The notes under the pieces were generated by a model that was not told the DNA's origin, ran no database searches, and worked only from the letters and a program-made list of their open reading frames with translations. Below, one piece after another: positions 47,285 through 60,915 of a stretch of 64,000 nt of DNA; the first letter of the stretch is position 1, and each line of letters starts with the position of its first letter. This DNA comes from Conus ventricosus (lineage: Eukaryota > Mollusca > Gastropoda > Neogastropoda > Conidae), in contig CM031615.1 of assembly GCA_018398815.1 (NCBI GenBank), positions 50,669,722 to 50,733,721 on the forward strand, written 5' to 3'. A program made the translations under genes and the position numbers.

Positions 47285-48718
47285 AGAAACTTTTTTTTTT
47301 CTCGAGACTGTTGAAAAACTCAATGATGGCTCAAGGATAAATTTCCTTAAACTTATACTCTTAAAAATAATTGTAGCTCCAAGAGACAGAATTAGACAGA
47401 AGTTCAAACATTCAATACTGATTGAACGACAAAAAACTGACACAAGTAACGTGCACTTACACGCATCAACTTTACTTGTTTATACAATATTCAGTCAGTT
47501 CAAGCTGAGTTTTGGTTCTCACTGTTTCATCATTAAGAGAAGAAAAGTTGTGGATGAGTTGAGTTGGAGTTCTCTTGGAATATCAGAACGTATCTGGTGT
47601 CAGAGGGATAGTTGATCTCTCTCTTTTTTTCTGGTGACTGATCCACTTCTATGGATCTGCTGCTCAACTGCTGGGCTGTGGTGTTTCTTCACTGCCAGGC
47701 TTGCCCAGTGCACATAGGGTCCAGATTTTAGAACAAACAGAACTGGCCTGTAGTTAAGTAGCTGTGAGTCTGTCTTTACGAGTTCACACACTTGCCTTCT
47801 GGCTTTCAGCAAATGTGTGAGATTGCCGCCAACAAAGGATTAGACTACCATAGACATATCTGTCATGATTATCAGTCTGCACTGTTGTTCAGATTTTGAG
47901 TGGAGTTTAAACAAAGGGAGAAAACAGTAAGAAAATGCTACACAATTTTAGTCAAATAACGCTTCAGTTCTTCTTATGAATTAAATTGCAGTAGCTTGCA
48001 ATATGCTTGGCCCAAGTATACTTGTGGTGTAGACTTAGAGTCACACACTGCAAAGCATTTCAACCATAAACAGTATTCATGAATCAACTTAACAGTTTTA
48101 CACCAACAAAAGGCATACTATTTATCCAATCAGAATTTAACATTCAACTACCATCCTTACAGATAGAATTGTGTACTGGCAAAAGTCAGACTACACAAAG
48201 AATGGTAGTCAGATTGCTAACGAGTCTTAACAAAGTATGGTATAGCTTTTACCACGTGGTGGCATACTCATTCATCATCTTCATAGATGTCACCAAGTAT
48301 TGGCACAAAGTTACACTATTAAACTACATGGCATACATGCAAACAATATGTAGCCTCAAAATTTAGAAACATAGCTTCAACTTACATTTCTGGGAGATCA
48401 GTGAATCCTAGACAAGGAGATTTAGAGCAGTGAGATATGCATGCACTCTCTCTGGCTTACCCCTGTTGTCTGTGGGGCTACACAGTATTGTTCTACAGCT
48501 GGTCTGTGAAAGCAGTGAATAGAAGGAAGGGGTTTCTCCTTTCGTAGGCTAAACTGTCTAGTCCGGTTCCTGTTCCAGTTGGTTGTGTGTCACTAGATAC
48601 AAAGAAAAGGGAGGGGAGGGGGTTGTGTCGCAGTGCCCATATCAGCACATGCCAATTGACAATGCGCTGTTTAACATAATTGCAACATCCGTGGGCCACA
48701 CGCATGACTGTCCGCGTG

Positions 48719-48720
<2 letters not shown>
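47285..48720. other. Intron sequence after the Gypsy element, right copy and beyond
   Basis: Follows 36165-37201 to about 48335, then unique sequence to 48720. I see no exon with the expected sulfotransferase motifs. Confidence 0.55.
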
Positions 48721-49085
<365 letters not shown>

Positions 49086-51100
49086 ATGAAATGAAATAAA
49101 ATGAAATGAAATTTATTCAGATAGGCCACAGCCCCTTCTGAAGGGGATTACTTACAATACCTTACATGGTGATTACAACAACAGCAACAAAAAAATGCAT
49201 AAAAATGATACAAAAAACATGAATGCGTGGAGTACAATCTGTTGTACAAGTGCACGAAGTACAATCTACTGACTCAGATACTATCGTCGACTTAGCAAAT
49301 TCATATAACATCGACATATCAATACATTTATTAGCTGAGCACAACAGATCGCCTTTAAACCCTCAAATTAAAAATTATATGCCAAATTTCCTCACAATTT
49401 TTGTTTTTTCTGTTCGTCATTAATAACTAAAACCCGGAAATTTTGACATGGGTTTGCACAAAAATTTAAAATGGAAAAAATTTCCCTCCCGTAGATCACT
49501 GGAGCGGGGGCAGGGGAACAAAATGTGTAGTTCGTCACCCTTTTTCCCTTTTTGACATAGGGGGCAAATGAAACGTCATCCTGTTTCCATTAAACCTTTT
49601 ACGAATGTACTGCTTTTCTGTCCCCAAATTGAACTTTGTCAGGTAATTTTAATATTCTGTCAATATCGAGTAAAGGTTTGTTTCACAATTTTTTAAAAAC
49701 GACTTAAAAATTTTCTTTTCCATGAAAACCAAAACATTTTTCCTGTTTGGTTCATGCCATTTTTTGCCTTTCTGTTTCTTTTTTGTTTTTTGACGAAATA
49801 CTTGCAAAAAAAACATTTTAAATTTTCCACCCCCGGGGTTCAGCCAAAAAAACCCCAAAACCTTTTTGAAATAAATTTAAACGAACATTTTACGCCCACG
49901 TGGATTTCCCAGTGTATCAAAACCGAGTAACATTTTGTAAGTCTTAAAGGTAACTATTATCATTAACCGGGTGATATCTTTCAGCCTTTCTGAAAACTGC
50001 ACACGCGAATTTTTTAAAATGGGGAGGGAACGTCCATATCCCTTAAACAAAAATCATTAGGTGTTTTAAAGTGGACGCCAAAATTTTTTTTTAGAGCAAA
50101 AAAAGAACTTTTTTAAATAGGGAAAAGCGGCAGCATCCAATCCCCACAATTCAGCAAATGGGGGGCCCAAGGGGTTGAAACCGGATAGCAAATATTTTTA
50201 AACAATATTTTAAGTGAATTATTCTTAAGTACGAAACAATTTTTTGCAGAACGCATAGAAGAGCATTTTTTTGCCCGTTTCCAAGATCGTAAAGCAGCCA
50301 CAAAACAAAGGTTTTGAAAAATAAATACTAAGATATTTAAAAAATTTAAAACAACAGCCTTTGGGGCCCCAATTAAAAAAAACCATCTTTTCCTTTTGGG
50401 TTTTTGGGAAAGGGAAAACCCCCCTTTTTTTCGAAATACACATTTTGCTTTTTTTAAAATATTTACCTTAAGATAATTTTTGATGCGCATTACAAAAATT
50501 TGTTAAACGGGGTCTAAAGGGGCCCCCTGGGGTTTTGAAAACAAACCCATATCTTCTCCCCAAATAGCAAAATAAATTTGGGAAAATTTGGAGCCCGGGT
50601 TGCTCCGGGCCCTTCCCTTTTTTTATTTTTTTTTGGGCCAATTCGTTAATAAAAAAGGGAAAAAAAACAGGGCTCCAAACGCATCTCCTTGTTTAAACCC
50701 CTTTTTGTACAAACTATGAAATTTTGTAAAATTTCCCCACCCCCCTGACTTTTGCTTTCAAAAAAATCTTACATGTTTCTTAAAAAAACAAAGAATCTTC
50801 CCCTTTTACCCCATTCTTTTGAAGTTTTGGGCCCCCAAAGGGAAATTTTCTAGACACTAAAATTCAAAATCCCTTTTCAAAGTAAATAAAGGGCAAGTCC
50901 CAATTTGCGATTTCCATAAAAAACGTTTTCTGTAAAATTTGGGTCAAAAGTGAAAACATTTGATCGTTAGTTGAATAACCTTTTTTAAAAACCCCCTTGC
51001 CCATCCCCTGTACTATTATTATGTTAAAACCCATTCTTGGAATTACATTAATTAAGAATATTTAATTTACAATTTTATATCACACAGTAAATTGCCCCTA
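49086..51100 (-). mobile_element. LINE 3' half, same family as 1-1312, in low-quality sequence
   Basis: The minus strand ends in a CCTTCAGAAGGGGCTGTGGCC hairpin-like motif (about 49118-49143) and an (ATTTC)n tail (49083-49112) abutting the GA tract. Upstream on the minus strand are CPLCQKGKKGDELHI and SSDLREKF (about 49490-49570), KCVFRKKGGFSLS (about 50400-50450) and KQGDAFGA...FINELA (about 50635-50700), the RT strand before the catalytic YxDD. These match the order of the LINE at 1-1312. Homopolymers are swollen and frames are unreadable over more than about 100 codons. Confidence 0.68.
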
Positions 51101-51439
51101 AAACCCTTTTTGGACATTGATTTTCACCTTTTTTAAATTTAAAGGCATTTTTAATTGATTCTGTCCATTTTTATCAGGAAATCCCCCTTTGGGTTTAAAA
51201 AAGGGTTGGAAATTAAAAAATGGGAACAAAGAAATAAATTAAACGCGTTTCCCAGCTTTTTTATTTTTAAAAACCCCAACAAAGGGCCATCAGGGCCTGC
51301 AGTTTTTTCTGTTTTTGAGTTTTCTAATTGCGGGAAATTTTACTTTTTTCTAAAAGATCGGAAAATCGAGGAAAACTTGCATCGCTTTTTAAATATCGAA
51401 AAAAGTACCTTCTTCTTAAATTTTCTTTTTACTTTTTTT

Positions 51440-52175
51440 CTTCAGATCTTTCTAAAGAGAGGGGAGGAGAGAGAGAAAAGGGGAGAGAGGGAAAGAGAGG
51501 AGAGAGAGAGAGGAGAGGGGAAAAGAGAACGAGAGAGAGGAGGGGAAGAGAGAGAGAGAGAGGGAGAGACCCGAGAGAGAGAGAGAGAGAGAGAGGGGAA
51601 GGGGAGGAGAGAGAGAGAGAGGGGGGGGAAGGAGAGAGAGAAGAGGGGGGGAGAGAGAGAGAGGAGGAAAGAGAGAGGGGAGAGAGGGGAAGGAGAAGAG
51701 AGAGAGGAGAGAAAAGGAGAGAAAAGAAAAGAAAAGAAAAAAATTTTTAAATTTAAACGAGGATAATAAAAAAAGCACTGATTGCTTTTTACATCCAGTC
51801 CTTGCCCTTTTGTAGGTTAAACCTTTAAAAAAAAAAAGGGCAACAAAGGAAGCATGCAAAAGGGACTGGGAACAAACAATACAATGGGGGAATTAAAATT
51901 TAAAAAGGGGAAGAAAAGGGGGAAAAAAAAAAAAGAGAGAGAGAGAGAAAAGGAGGGGAGGAGGGGGAGAGAAGAGAGAGAGGAGAGAGGGGGAGAAAAA
52001 GAGAGCAGGAGCAAAAGGGAAAGGGGGGGGGGTTTTTAAGCCTGGAAAAGAGTGAAGAGGGGGGAGAGAAGAGAGAGAGAGAGGGAAAAGAGAGGAGAGA
52101 GGGAGGGAGGGAGGGAAGGAGAGGAGGGGAGAAGAGGAGAGGGGAGAGAAGAGAGGGGGAAAAGAGAGAGAGAGA
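51440..52175. repeat. GA-rich polypurine tract
   Basis: Irregular GA and GGGA sequence at about 51455-51740, and again at about 51940-52200, with a short unique segment between. Long Arg/Glu frames here are artefacts. Confidence 0.9.
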
Positions 52176-52429
52176 GGGGAGAGGGGGTGGGAGAGAAAGG
52201 GGCTAGAGTGGGGGGCGATAAGAAGATTTTAGAACAACCCTGAAATAAAAAAATTTTCCAAAGGGAAAATACAAAAACAAAAAAATTTTGAAACAGGGGG
52301 GGGGGGGGGGGGGAAAAAAAAAAAAGAAATAAAGCACAAAATGGAGGTGGGAAATGCAAAAGAAGCCCAGTCGCCACGGGTGGGAAAGGGATATAAAAGG
52401 GATAAAAATAAAGTCTTTCCCAGCAAAAC

Positions 52430-52683
52430 CCGGGTTGAGAGAGAGAGAGAGAGAGGGGAGGGGAGAGGGGGAGAGAGAGGAGAGGGGAGAGAGAGGAGAG
52501 AGAGAGAGAGAGAGAGGGGAAGAGAGAGAGAGAAAGGGGAGAGAAAGTCACATAAAACACAAGATTTCAAACGAAGCAAGGGGGGCAGGAGGTATTTGGA
52601 AACACAAAACAAAATAACACACACACACACAACACACACACCCCCAAACACACACACACACAAAACACCACACACACACACAC

Positions 52684-52715
<32 letters not shown>
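52430..52715. repeat. (GA)n and (CA)n microsatellites
   Basis: GA at about 52435-52540, CA at about 52615-52712. Confidence 0.93.
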
Positions 52716-52716
<1 letters not shown>

Positions 52717-52719
52717 ACC

Positions 52720-55700
52720 ATCCCTGTACTCATATAAGCATATTTTAACAAAACAAAGTAACATCCCAGTAAATTTCAAGTAAAAAACACTTTCTAAATG
52801 TGGGTTACATACAAAGGGCCCAAAAGAGGGTGGGGGGTAAATGGTGGTGGATTTATGGGGGGTTTTATGAAGTACTTGGCACATAAAAAATTTGTTTTAA
52901 AAAGGGGTTTTTAAAGGGTTTATATGCTTTGGGCGTTTTTTGGTTTGATTCAGGGAGCGATTTTCCATTGACAAAACCTAATTTGAAAAACCTGGTTTTG
53001 AAAAAGTCCTTCCCTGGGAAACGGGGGACATGAATTTTGGGGGGTAGAGCCCCTTGAGGAATTTTTTTGAGAATCTGTGAACTAATTAGGGGGTCCCTTT
53101 TCCAGACACAATCTTGGCATTATGACCCCTTTGTTGTTTCTAATCTGGGATTTTAAGGGGGAAAAATTGAATCTTTTTTTTGTCCGGCCCAAAGACTATT
53201 TGTTTTTTTGGAGGACTAATTTAAAGTGCTCGCTTGTGCAGGCTAAAAAATTGGTTTGAGAGTTTTAAAGCGCAAAGCACAGTCCCATAGAGTAGATCCT
53301 AGCCCTATGTTTTGTTTGAATATGAGACAAAAAAAGAGTTTGCGTGATTTGCAGGTCGGGGAAAAGCTTTTTTGATTTTGGAGAGGGGGATAAATTTTTG
53401 GGTGAAATTTTTTTCATAGTGGGGTTTTTGGGTTCCCCAACTTTTGGGTTTCAATTGTTTTTTCCTCCCCCTTTTGAGGCATGTAAAAGTTAAAACGTTT
53501 CACTTTTAAGATTTTAAGGAAAAAAAATTAAGATGGATTTTTTTTTTCCCTTTTTTTTGCCTGGTTGTGATAAGCAGGTTTAGTTTTTTGAGGGTGAAGC
53601 GAAAAGGGGTTTTAGTTCAGTCCTTTTCACAAAGATCATTCGCACTTTCCCTTTTTAAAGTTTTTTGGCAAGAACGTAACATCGTTTGATTTTTTGGGGG
53701 AAATTGTTGTTTTAAGGCAAAATTTTCAAGGGGGATGTGTTTATGTAGAGGGAGATCATTGATGAAAAATGTGAATAAAAAGGGGCCCCCAAGTAGACCT
53801 TGGGGCGCCTTTGGGAAAGTTTTTGAAATGAAGAAAGGTTGTATTAATTTTCACACATTGTTGCCTATTTGTGAATATGATAAAAAAACGTAAGATTTCC
53901 CTGGGGAAATAACCATACAACTTTTTTTTTTTCAAAGAAAAAGGGTTTGTGGTCTACCCACATAAAATGCTTTTTTTAAATCAATAAATAGGAACCCAAC
54001 AATATTTTTTTGTTGTTAATGCTTTTTGGGGCCGGGTCATCATCCGGGTTTGATTAGGGGGGGTTTTTTTTGGGGCTTGAATGGTTGTTGGGAAAACCCG
54101 GCTGTCTTGGAAAAAGCAATGGTTTTGTATTAAGGGGGTAAAAATGTGTGTTTTTGGGGGGGTTTTTTTTCCAAAAGGTTTGGAAAGAGGGGGGAAAGGG
54201 ATTGAGTTGGTCGAAGTTTGCGGGGTCTGAGTGTCACCTGTTTTTGGTGGGATAGGAATGACTTTTGCTTTTTTAAAAAACAAAGGGGAAAATGATTTTG
54301 TCATACATTTTTAAAGACGGGGGGCCAAGTTTCTGAAATTGCTGGAGCTGATTTTTGGGAAAATTTTGCTGTTAGGCCATCCCCCCGCGGGTACTTGACT
54401 TTTTTTGGGGGTTTTAGGTAGGATAGATTTCAATTATTTTAAAGGGTTGGAATAAAAAGGGTTCAGACGTGATGTTTTTATCTTGGCAATTTTGTTTCAG
54501 TTTTTAAATTTCTTTGTTTTGGAAAAATCAGCCCGGACAACTTTTTTGGGCCCCCCCCTATTTTTAAAAGGGGTTGGGGTTCGGTTGTTCGACAGGTGTT
54601 TTAAAATTTTATTTGGGATTTTGAAGAAGATTGATTGTTTGTAAGCCCCGGTTAAATTACCCTCCATACCCATTTTGGGGTTCGGGATTTGAGGGAAATT
54701 AGTTCCCCCGATAGTTTTCCCTTTTTTTTCTGGCTTCTGTGAATTTTTTTGGGATTTCTCAGTATTCTAGATTCCTCTTCATAGCCCTGTTGTTTAAGCG
54801 ATCTCTAAATAAATGCCTCCTGTAATCTTTAGTGTACCAAAGCCCCTTTTGGTTTGTCCCCTTTCTTAAAACGTTTTTAGAAAGGGGTTTTTATCATATA
54901 TTTCTTTTAAAAAGTTTTGTTTCCCAAAATTCCCCCCCGCAACATCGGGATCCCTTATGGGGTAAACCCGGGTGAGAGATTGAGCTAAGGGAATCATGTA
55001 GAAAATTTTGGTTTTTTTAAAGGGTTTTTTAAAAACAAACGGTAGGTTAAATTTTCTTTTGGGGTCCCGTTTTTGGGGAATTTTTCCCCCTTTTTTGGAC
55101 CTGTGAAAAAAACACTGGGTTTAAAGATCACTACAGATTAGAACAGGGGCACAGGCTTTTTTGCTATGTTTAGTTTTTTTTTAAAACATAAATATGGGCG
55201 ATAAGTGTCTTAGAGGGTTTGGGTGTGACTCTCGTTGGGGATTCGTGAGTTGATGCCCGGTTTAAACAGGGTTGAATGCTTCTCCATTGATTTTGGCTTT
55301 AAAGGTCGTGTTAAAGTTCCGAGTAAAAAAATTTCCTTGGATTCTAGTGAGACCCGCATCCATAATCAAAAAAAAAAATTTTTTTCGACCCAGTTTACTC
55401 TTTCAAAGGGGTTTCCCGTTGCAGAATCCCAACCCAAAAAGGAAAAGGGTTTTTTTTCGCTTAACTTTATCCAGACACATTCTACAAACCCTTTCCCTTT
55501 AGGTGTTGAAGTGTTTTAAGCTAAGGGTTTTGCTGATGGGAAAATAAGAAGAACCCCTCTCTTTGTTTTTGCAGGATCTTTTCCCCGGAAAAAACGTTAT
55601 ATTTGGGGTAGCTACATTTATTGTGGGAAATGGGTTAGTTTTTAAACTGATTCAGAGAGCCCTAAATAATTAAAAATTTTTCCATGGGTTTCCCCAATCA

Positions 55701-55870
55701 GTGTTGATTTTATCGGGTGTCTTGTTAACGGCCAAAAAAATTTGGGTATTAAAAGGGGCAGATTCGAAGCCTTTTTTTGCATGGCCCCTCAGATGGGTTT
55801 TGCTCATTTTTAAATTTTGCACTGATTGATTATAGTAGGGGAAAAGATTTCGCACGTTAAAATGACGTTG
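52720..55870 (-). mobile_element. LINE ORF2 remnant with endonuclease and RT, in low-quality sequence
   Basis: Minus strand, in order: an endonuclease start (YYNQSVQNLKM near 55800-55835, and INTDWGNP near 55685-55710), ECVWIKLSEK near 55445-55480, an RT linker with WYTKDYRRHLFRDRL-like residues near 54790-54835, then RT with NRQQCVKINT (about 53840-53870) and APQG...FTFFINDLPLH (about 53745-53810). The last is the PQGS..GPLLF..FINDLP strand common in CR1/Jockey-like RTs. It is a second LINE family, distinct from the one at 49086. Homopolymer noise prevents any intact frame. Confidence 0.65.
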
Positions 55871-57211
55871 GGGGGGTTTTTATTATCAAGGAAAAACAAT
55901 AAGATCCCCCATTAAAAAGGGGGGGAAAAAAGGGTTTTTTTTACACACTGTGACAACTTTTGGGGAAAACCCCCAAAAAATAAAGAAGAAAAGAAATCTC
56001 ACAGTTTTTAATTTTCAGTAAATCCCCATAAAATGGTACTGATGGTAACTTTTCTTGGGGGGGAAAATTTTACAGTCACTTTATAAAAAGGGAAATAAAT
56101 TTTTAAACAAAATTACAAAAAAAAGGGGAAAAGAAGGAAGGGAAAAAAAAAAAAGTAAAAATGAAGGGCAAAAAATGCAAAGAATCAACACTTCAAAACC
56201 CAGAACAAATTTTAAAAAAAAAAGGGAAAAATCAAATTAAAAATTTTAAATCACCCCCAAAGGGCCCCACTTTTAAATAAATAAAAATTTCCCCTTTCCA
56301 ATTTAAAAGTTTTTTGGGGCTTTCCCCCAAGGTTTGAAATTTTTTTTTGGGTCCAGGTCCCATTTTAAAAATTTTTTAACGGTTTGGTTAAACTTTTTCC
56401 TTGATAAATGGTTTTTTAGGCCTGGCCCGAAGGGTTGTTCCAACCACAGCCCACACAAAACCCACCCAAAACCCCTTAGTAAGGAAAAGGAAACCTGCCG
56501 GGAAGGGGAAAAGGGTTAAAAAACAAAAAAAAACCAAAAAAACACCCAAAAGTAAGTGTTAAGGAAACCCAAGCTTTTTGGGGAAAGTTTTTTTTGCATT
56601 TTTGGAAAAAAAAAAAAAGAAAAGGGGTTAATTTAAAAGACAGGTGAAGCCTTAATACCCCAAACCCGGCCACACCCGCCCCGCACTTTTTCCCTTTGCA
56701 GAAAGGGAGGGGTTTTTGGGACCCCACAAAAAACCCAACCTTTTAAATTAACGGGTTAAAAAATCCTTACATAATAACCCTACAACAAAAGAGGCCCACT
56801 GTAGCACGCAATTTTTTTTCCACTTCCCCAACCCCCCCGAACCCCCCCCGTTTTTTTCCCCCAGAAAAACACCATATAAAACAAACCCTACAAAAACCGC
56901 GCACCCGCGCCGCAACCCCTCACACAAACACACACACAAAATTTAAAAACAACCACAAAAACAAACATTTAAAAAACCCCAAAAACCCTTTTAAAACCTT
57001 TCCCTCGGGCCGGCTCTCCTTCTCTTCCCCCTTCTCCCCTTTCTTATTCTCCTCCTTTTCCCTACCCCACAAAACTTGGAACCTAACCAAAAAAGGGAGG
57101 GGAAGCAGGGGTTTCCCCCCCCCCCCTTAAAAAAAAAATCCCCCCAATTTAAAAAACCAATTTGGAAAAGAAATTGAAAAACAAAGGTACCAAAAGGGAA
57201 AAAAAAACTTT

Positions 57212-57286
<75 letters not shown>

Positions 57287-60200
57287 AAGGGGTTTGGGGG
57301 AAAGGCATAGGGGGGGGAGGGACAACCCGTTGAACCAGGAGATGGGGGGAAAAGGCTCTTTCCCAGGGCCCAAAAAACCTAGCAGGGGGTAACTTTGGTT
57401 TGGGTTTGGGAAAACGAGGGGACTGGACCAAAGGGTGCTGTCCAAATCCGTTACACATTGGTTTGGCGGGGTCTTGGAGGAACTTGCTTTGGGGGGGGGA
57501 GGGTTTCGGTGGGGGGAAAAAAGTGTCAAAAAAGCCTAGGGTTGGTGTTTTTTTGGGGAGGCCCCAGTTGACGAGGGCTGGTGGGCTTTTTCGTGGTCAC
57601 TCCCGTGGGAGCAAAAAGTGAGGGGTGGATGGTGGTGGAGGGGCTTCCTGGAGGGGGGGGCGGGGAAAACGATAGTGGGAAATTTCGTAAACCTGACGGG
57701 GGGTTTTGGGGGAAATTTTGAGGGGTGAATGGGGGGGGGGAGGAGGGGGGGGTCGGGCCTCGGCGCTGTTGGGAGCAAAGGACGGGTGGCGTGGGAGGGG
57801 GGGGTAGGAGGGCCTGTCGTTTAGGGGGGGAAAAGGTTTTTTTCCCTCCCAAACGTTCCACTCCCTTCCCGCTGGGTTGTGTAGAGTTTTTTAAAAATGG
57901 GCCCCCCCCCAACCCCCCCGGGGCACCCCGCCCCAAAGGGGGGGAAGGTGGTCCCCCAATGGCTGATGAATTTTAAAACCCCCCTTGTAACAGGCCTCCT
58001 GAAGGTGGCGTTGCTGGGGCCAAATGATTTGGGGTTTTAGGGGGGTGCCCCCCCTTGCCCGGGTAATTGCAGGGCCGGGAAATTGGGCTTTTGGGGGAAA
58101 ACTCGGGGGCACTGCCCCCCAAAGGGGCCTCGCCCCTTTTCTGCGTTGAAAATTTCACCCGCGGGGTGTGATGCTAAGGCTCGGGTGCAGTCCCCCCCCC
58201 ACTTTGGGAAGGAAAACCCGCATCCCCGGTGTGGGTTTGGGGTCTTTCTTTTCAAGCCACTGATTAAAATGGCGACCGTTAGATCGTTGGCAACTCCAAC
58301 TGTCGTGGCCCTAGGGAAATGTTTTATCAAGGGGGCAGTCCCCTCAGCAGTAATTTTTGAGGTCCGTCAACAAAAGGAAACCATGAAAAGGGGTGGGGAG
58401 GGACAGTTGAGGAGAAATTTTTCAGGGATAGGTTTGCCTGGGCAAAGGGGAGGGGCTTTAATATGGGGGTCAGAGGAATTTTTCACATTGGGGGGGTGGG
58501 CTGTCCTGTACTTTGTCACTGGAAATTGTGTTTGGTAGGGCTGAAAAAAAGGGTGGTTTTAAACCTTATAAAAGTGTGCATTGAAGAAGGTGGGGTTTTT
58601 TGTGTTTGGGGGGGATGGAGAATTGCTTTTTTTTGGGGGGGGAAAGGGTTTGAATGTGAATTTTTCATTTAGAATTTTTTTTTTGGCTGGATTTTTTTGC
58701 GGAGGATGTTTGTCGTTGGGCCCGTGAAGATTTGGATGAGGTTTTGTCGATAGGGCGTTTGGGAAATTTTTTTGAAGGTCTGTCCGGTTTCCTGTAGTGT
58801 TGATCTGAGGGCAGAAAATTTGTCACGGGAAAGGGGCTGAGGATCCCAAAAGGGAATTTTTCCTGAGGGGACCGTCGGGCATGATACAGCTACAGTTTGT
58901 GGGGGGGTGTGGGCAGGGGTTGGTGTCAGGGCCCCCTTTACGGGGCTGTCCCCAATCGTTGTGGCGTTTGACCGTCCTGGGGGTTTTGTTTTCCCTTGTT
59001 TACACGGTTTTTTTTTTAAGGGGCCCTTAAATTCTAGTTTTCTTTCCAGTCCCGTTGCTGGGTGGTGTTTATCAGCTGTCCCCTGATTTTTTCGTCATCT
59101 TCCCCGGGGTCCGTCTTTGGGGTTGAATGTGCTGTCTTCAGAAAGATTGTCAGTGTTATCTGTTAGGGTTACACGGGCCTTTTTTGTTTGGACAGGGGTT
59201 TTAATGTTTTGGGAAAGTTTTTTACTGCTGGTGTAATTTTCATGGGAAAGGGGGAAAAAAGGGGGGAGGTGATGTTTTCCCCTCACGAGGATGGTGGTTT
59301 ATGTTTGGGGGAATCAAATACATCGTCATGGAGGGAAGGTTTGAGAAAAGGGGGGTCCTGGTGTGTGGGATGGGAAGGGGGAAACCAAAAAGGCCCTTGA
59401 AAGAATTGGGAGGCCGTGGAGACGGGTTTGGGAAAAAAACCCGTTTTTTTTTGAAAGGGGCACTCACTTCCAGGGTCCCCTGGGTTCTGTGGGGGCGTTT
59501 TTTTGCCTTTAGGTGCGAGGGGGCACAGGGCTTTCTGCCGGGGCTCGTTACAACTGTAACGGGCGGGGAGGGGCTGCGGGGGACTGGTCGGCCCTTTTGT
59601 TGTTTTTGGCGCCGCGGTAGCGTGTGTAATGTCACGCATTTTTCGGAAATCCCCATTGACCCCGTCTTTGGGAAGCTTTGGCCCGAACTAAGATTTTGTT
59701 GGTTGGGGTAGTGAGGGGTATCTTGAGTAGTTTTTTCTTGGCTTTGATGTGAGTCGTAAATTCCCAAAGGGTTGACTGAAATAGGTCTTTTATAGTCTGG
59801 TTTCATTAGTGGGGAAACTTTTGTTGTGAATTTTTTGGTCTGGTTTTATGTCGATCCATGAGCTGGTGATGCCCGTTGGTTTGTAAACACCAAAAAGTTT
59901 TTATGAAAAAAACGGTTTTTTTCCATAGAGGCATTTTCTTGTGGATGGGTTCAAATGTTTTCTGGATGGGGGGGATTGTTTTGAATAATACGCCCCCAGA
60001 AAATCTTTCCCCGAGCGTCCCCTCCTTTTTCCTGAGTCATGGATGCGTGAAAGGGACCCCTGACTGCAACGGGACCCCCCTTTCGCGGGGTTTTGGTGAA
60101 GGGGAAAAATAAAAGGGGTTGGGGGTTGGGTGCTTGTTTACACAACGCTACATGTTGGGTTAACAATACACAATCCACGTTTTTCGTTTAAAGCACACAC

Positions 60201-60350
60201 AAAACACATCACGCATTGACCGGGAAAAAAGTTAGAGATAAAGTGGGATCATAAACCTACTGTCTTAAAAAAACCCTTTAAATTTCCAACTTTGAAAAAA
60301 AATTTGCTGTAAGTCACTTTCAAATACAAACACGTCTGCACTCGTCGGAT
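55871..60350 (-). other. Low-quality sequence, possibly LINE ORF1 or 5' part
   Basis: Long runs of the same base dominate. Minus-strand frames at about 58040-58330 (CGFSFPKWGGDC, resembling a zinc-knuckle spacing) and 59240-59806 (Pro/Lys-rich) could be ORF1 of the LINE whose ORF2 lies at 52720-55870, but this is weak. No host exon was recognised. Confidence 0.3.
57212..57285. repeat. Poly-G tract of about 70 bases
   Basis: An unbroken G run. In long-read assemblies such runs are often artefactual in length. Confidence 0.9.
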
Positions 60351-60354
60351 ACCG

Positions 60355-60915
60355 GAAGAGAGAGGAGGGGAGAGGAGGAGAGAGAGGGGAGAGAGAGAGG
60401 GGAGAGGAAGAGAGGAGAGAGAGGGGAAAAAAAAGAGAGGAGAGAAAAGAGAGAAAAGAGGGGAGAGGAGAGAGGGGAGAAAAGAGGAGAGAGAGAGAGG
60501 AGGGGAGAGAGGAAAAGAGAGAGAGAGAGAGGGGAGAGAGATGAAAAGAGATTTAGAAGAGAGTGGAGGAGAGAGAGTGAGAAAGAAAAGAGGGAGAGAG
60601 AGGGGGGGAGGAGGAGGGAGGGGAGAGGAGAGAGTGAAGAGAGGGGAGTGAGAGAGAGAGAGAGGGAGGTTTTTGGGGAGGATGAGAGGAGAGGGAGAGG
60701 AGAGGAGAGGAGAGTGGGGAGGGAGAGGGAGGAAGGGAGAGAGGGAGAGAGAGAAGAGAGAGAGGAGAGGGAAAAAGAGACGAGAGAGGAGAGGAGGGAA
60801 AAAGAGAGGGAAAGAGAGAGAGAGAGGGAAAAGAGGGAAAAAGAAAAAAGAAAAGAGAGAAAGGGGGAGAGGGGAGGGGGAGAGAGAGAGAGAGAGAGGG
60901 GAGAGAGAAAAGGGC
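60355..60915. repeat. GA-rich polypurine tract
   Basis: About 560 bp almost free of pyrimidines. Arg/Glu/Lys frames are artefacts. Confidence 0.93.

Larger units (their letters stand above)
38300..48335. repeat. Right copy of the 10-kb segment repeated across the gap
   Basis: Starts ACCAAGAGCATGGAAGATTA, as at about 27150, and follows the left copy to AAACTACAT, then continues into new sequence. Same TCCAA duplication around the Gypsy element (39501-39505 and 47280-47284) and same CT tract position (39315-39395). Confidence 0.93.

Noticed and set aside
27150..48335. True tandem segmental duplication with twin Gypsy elements
   Set aside because: The pattern of copy ends at the 1000-N gap and the indel-type differences are better explained by contig overlap. 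I could not exclude a biological duplication.
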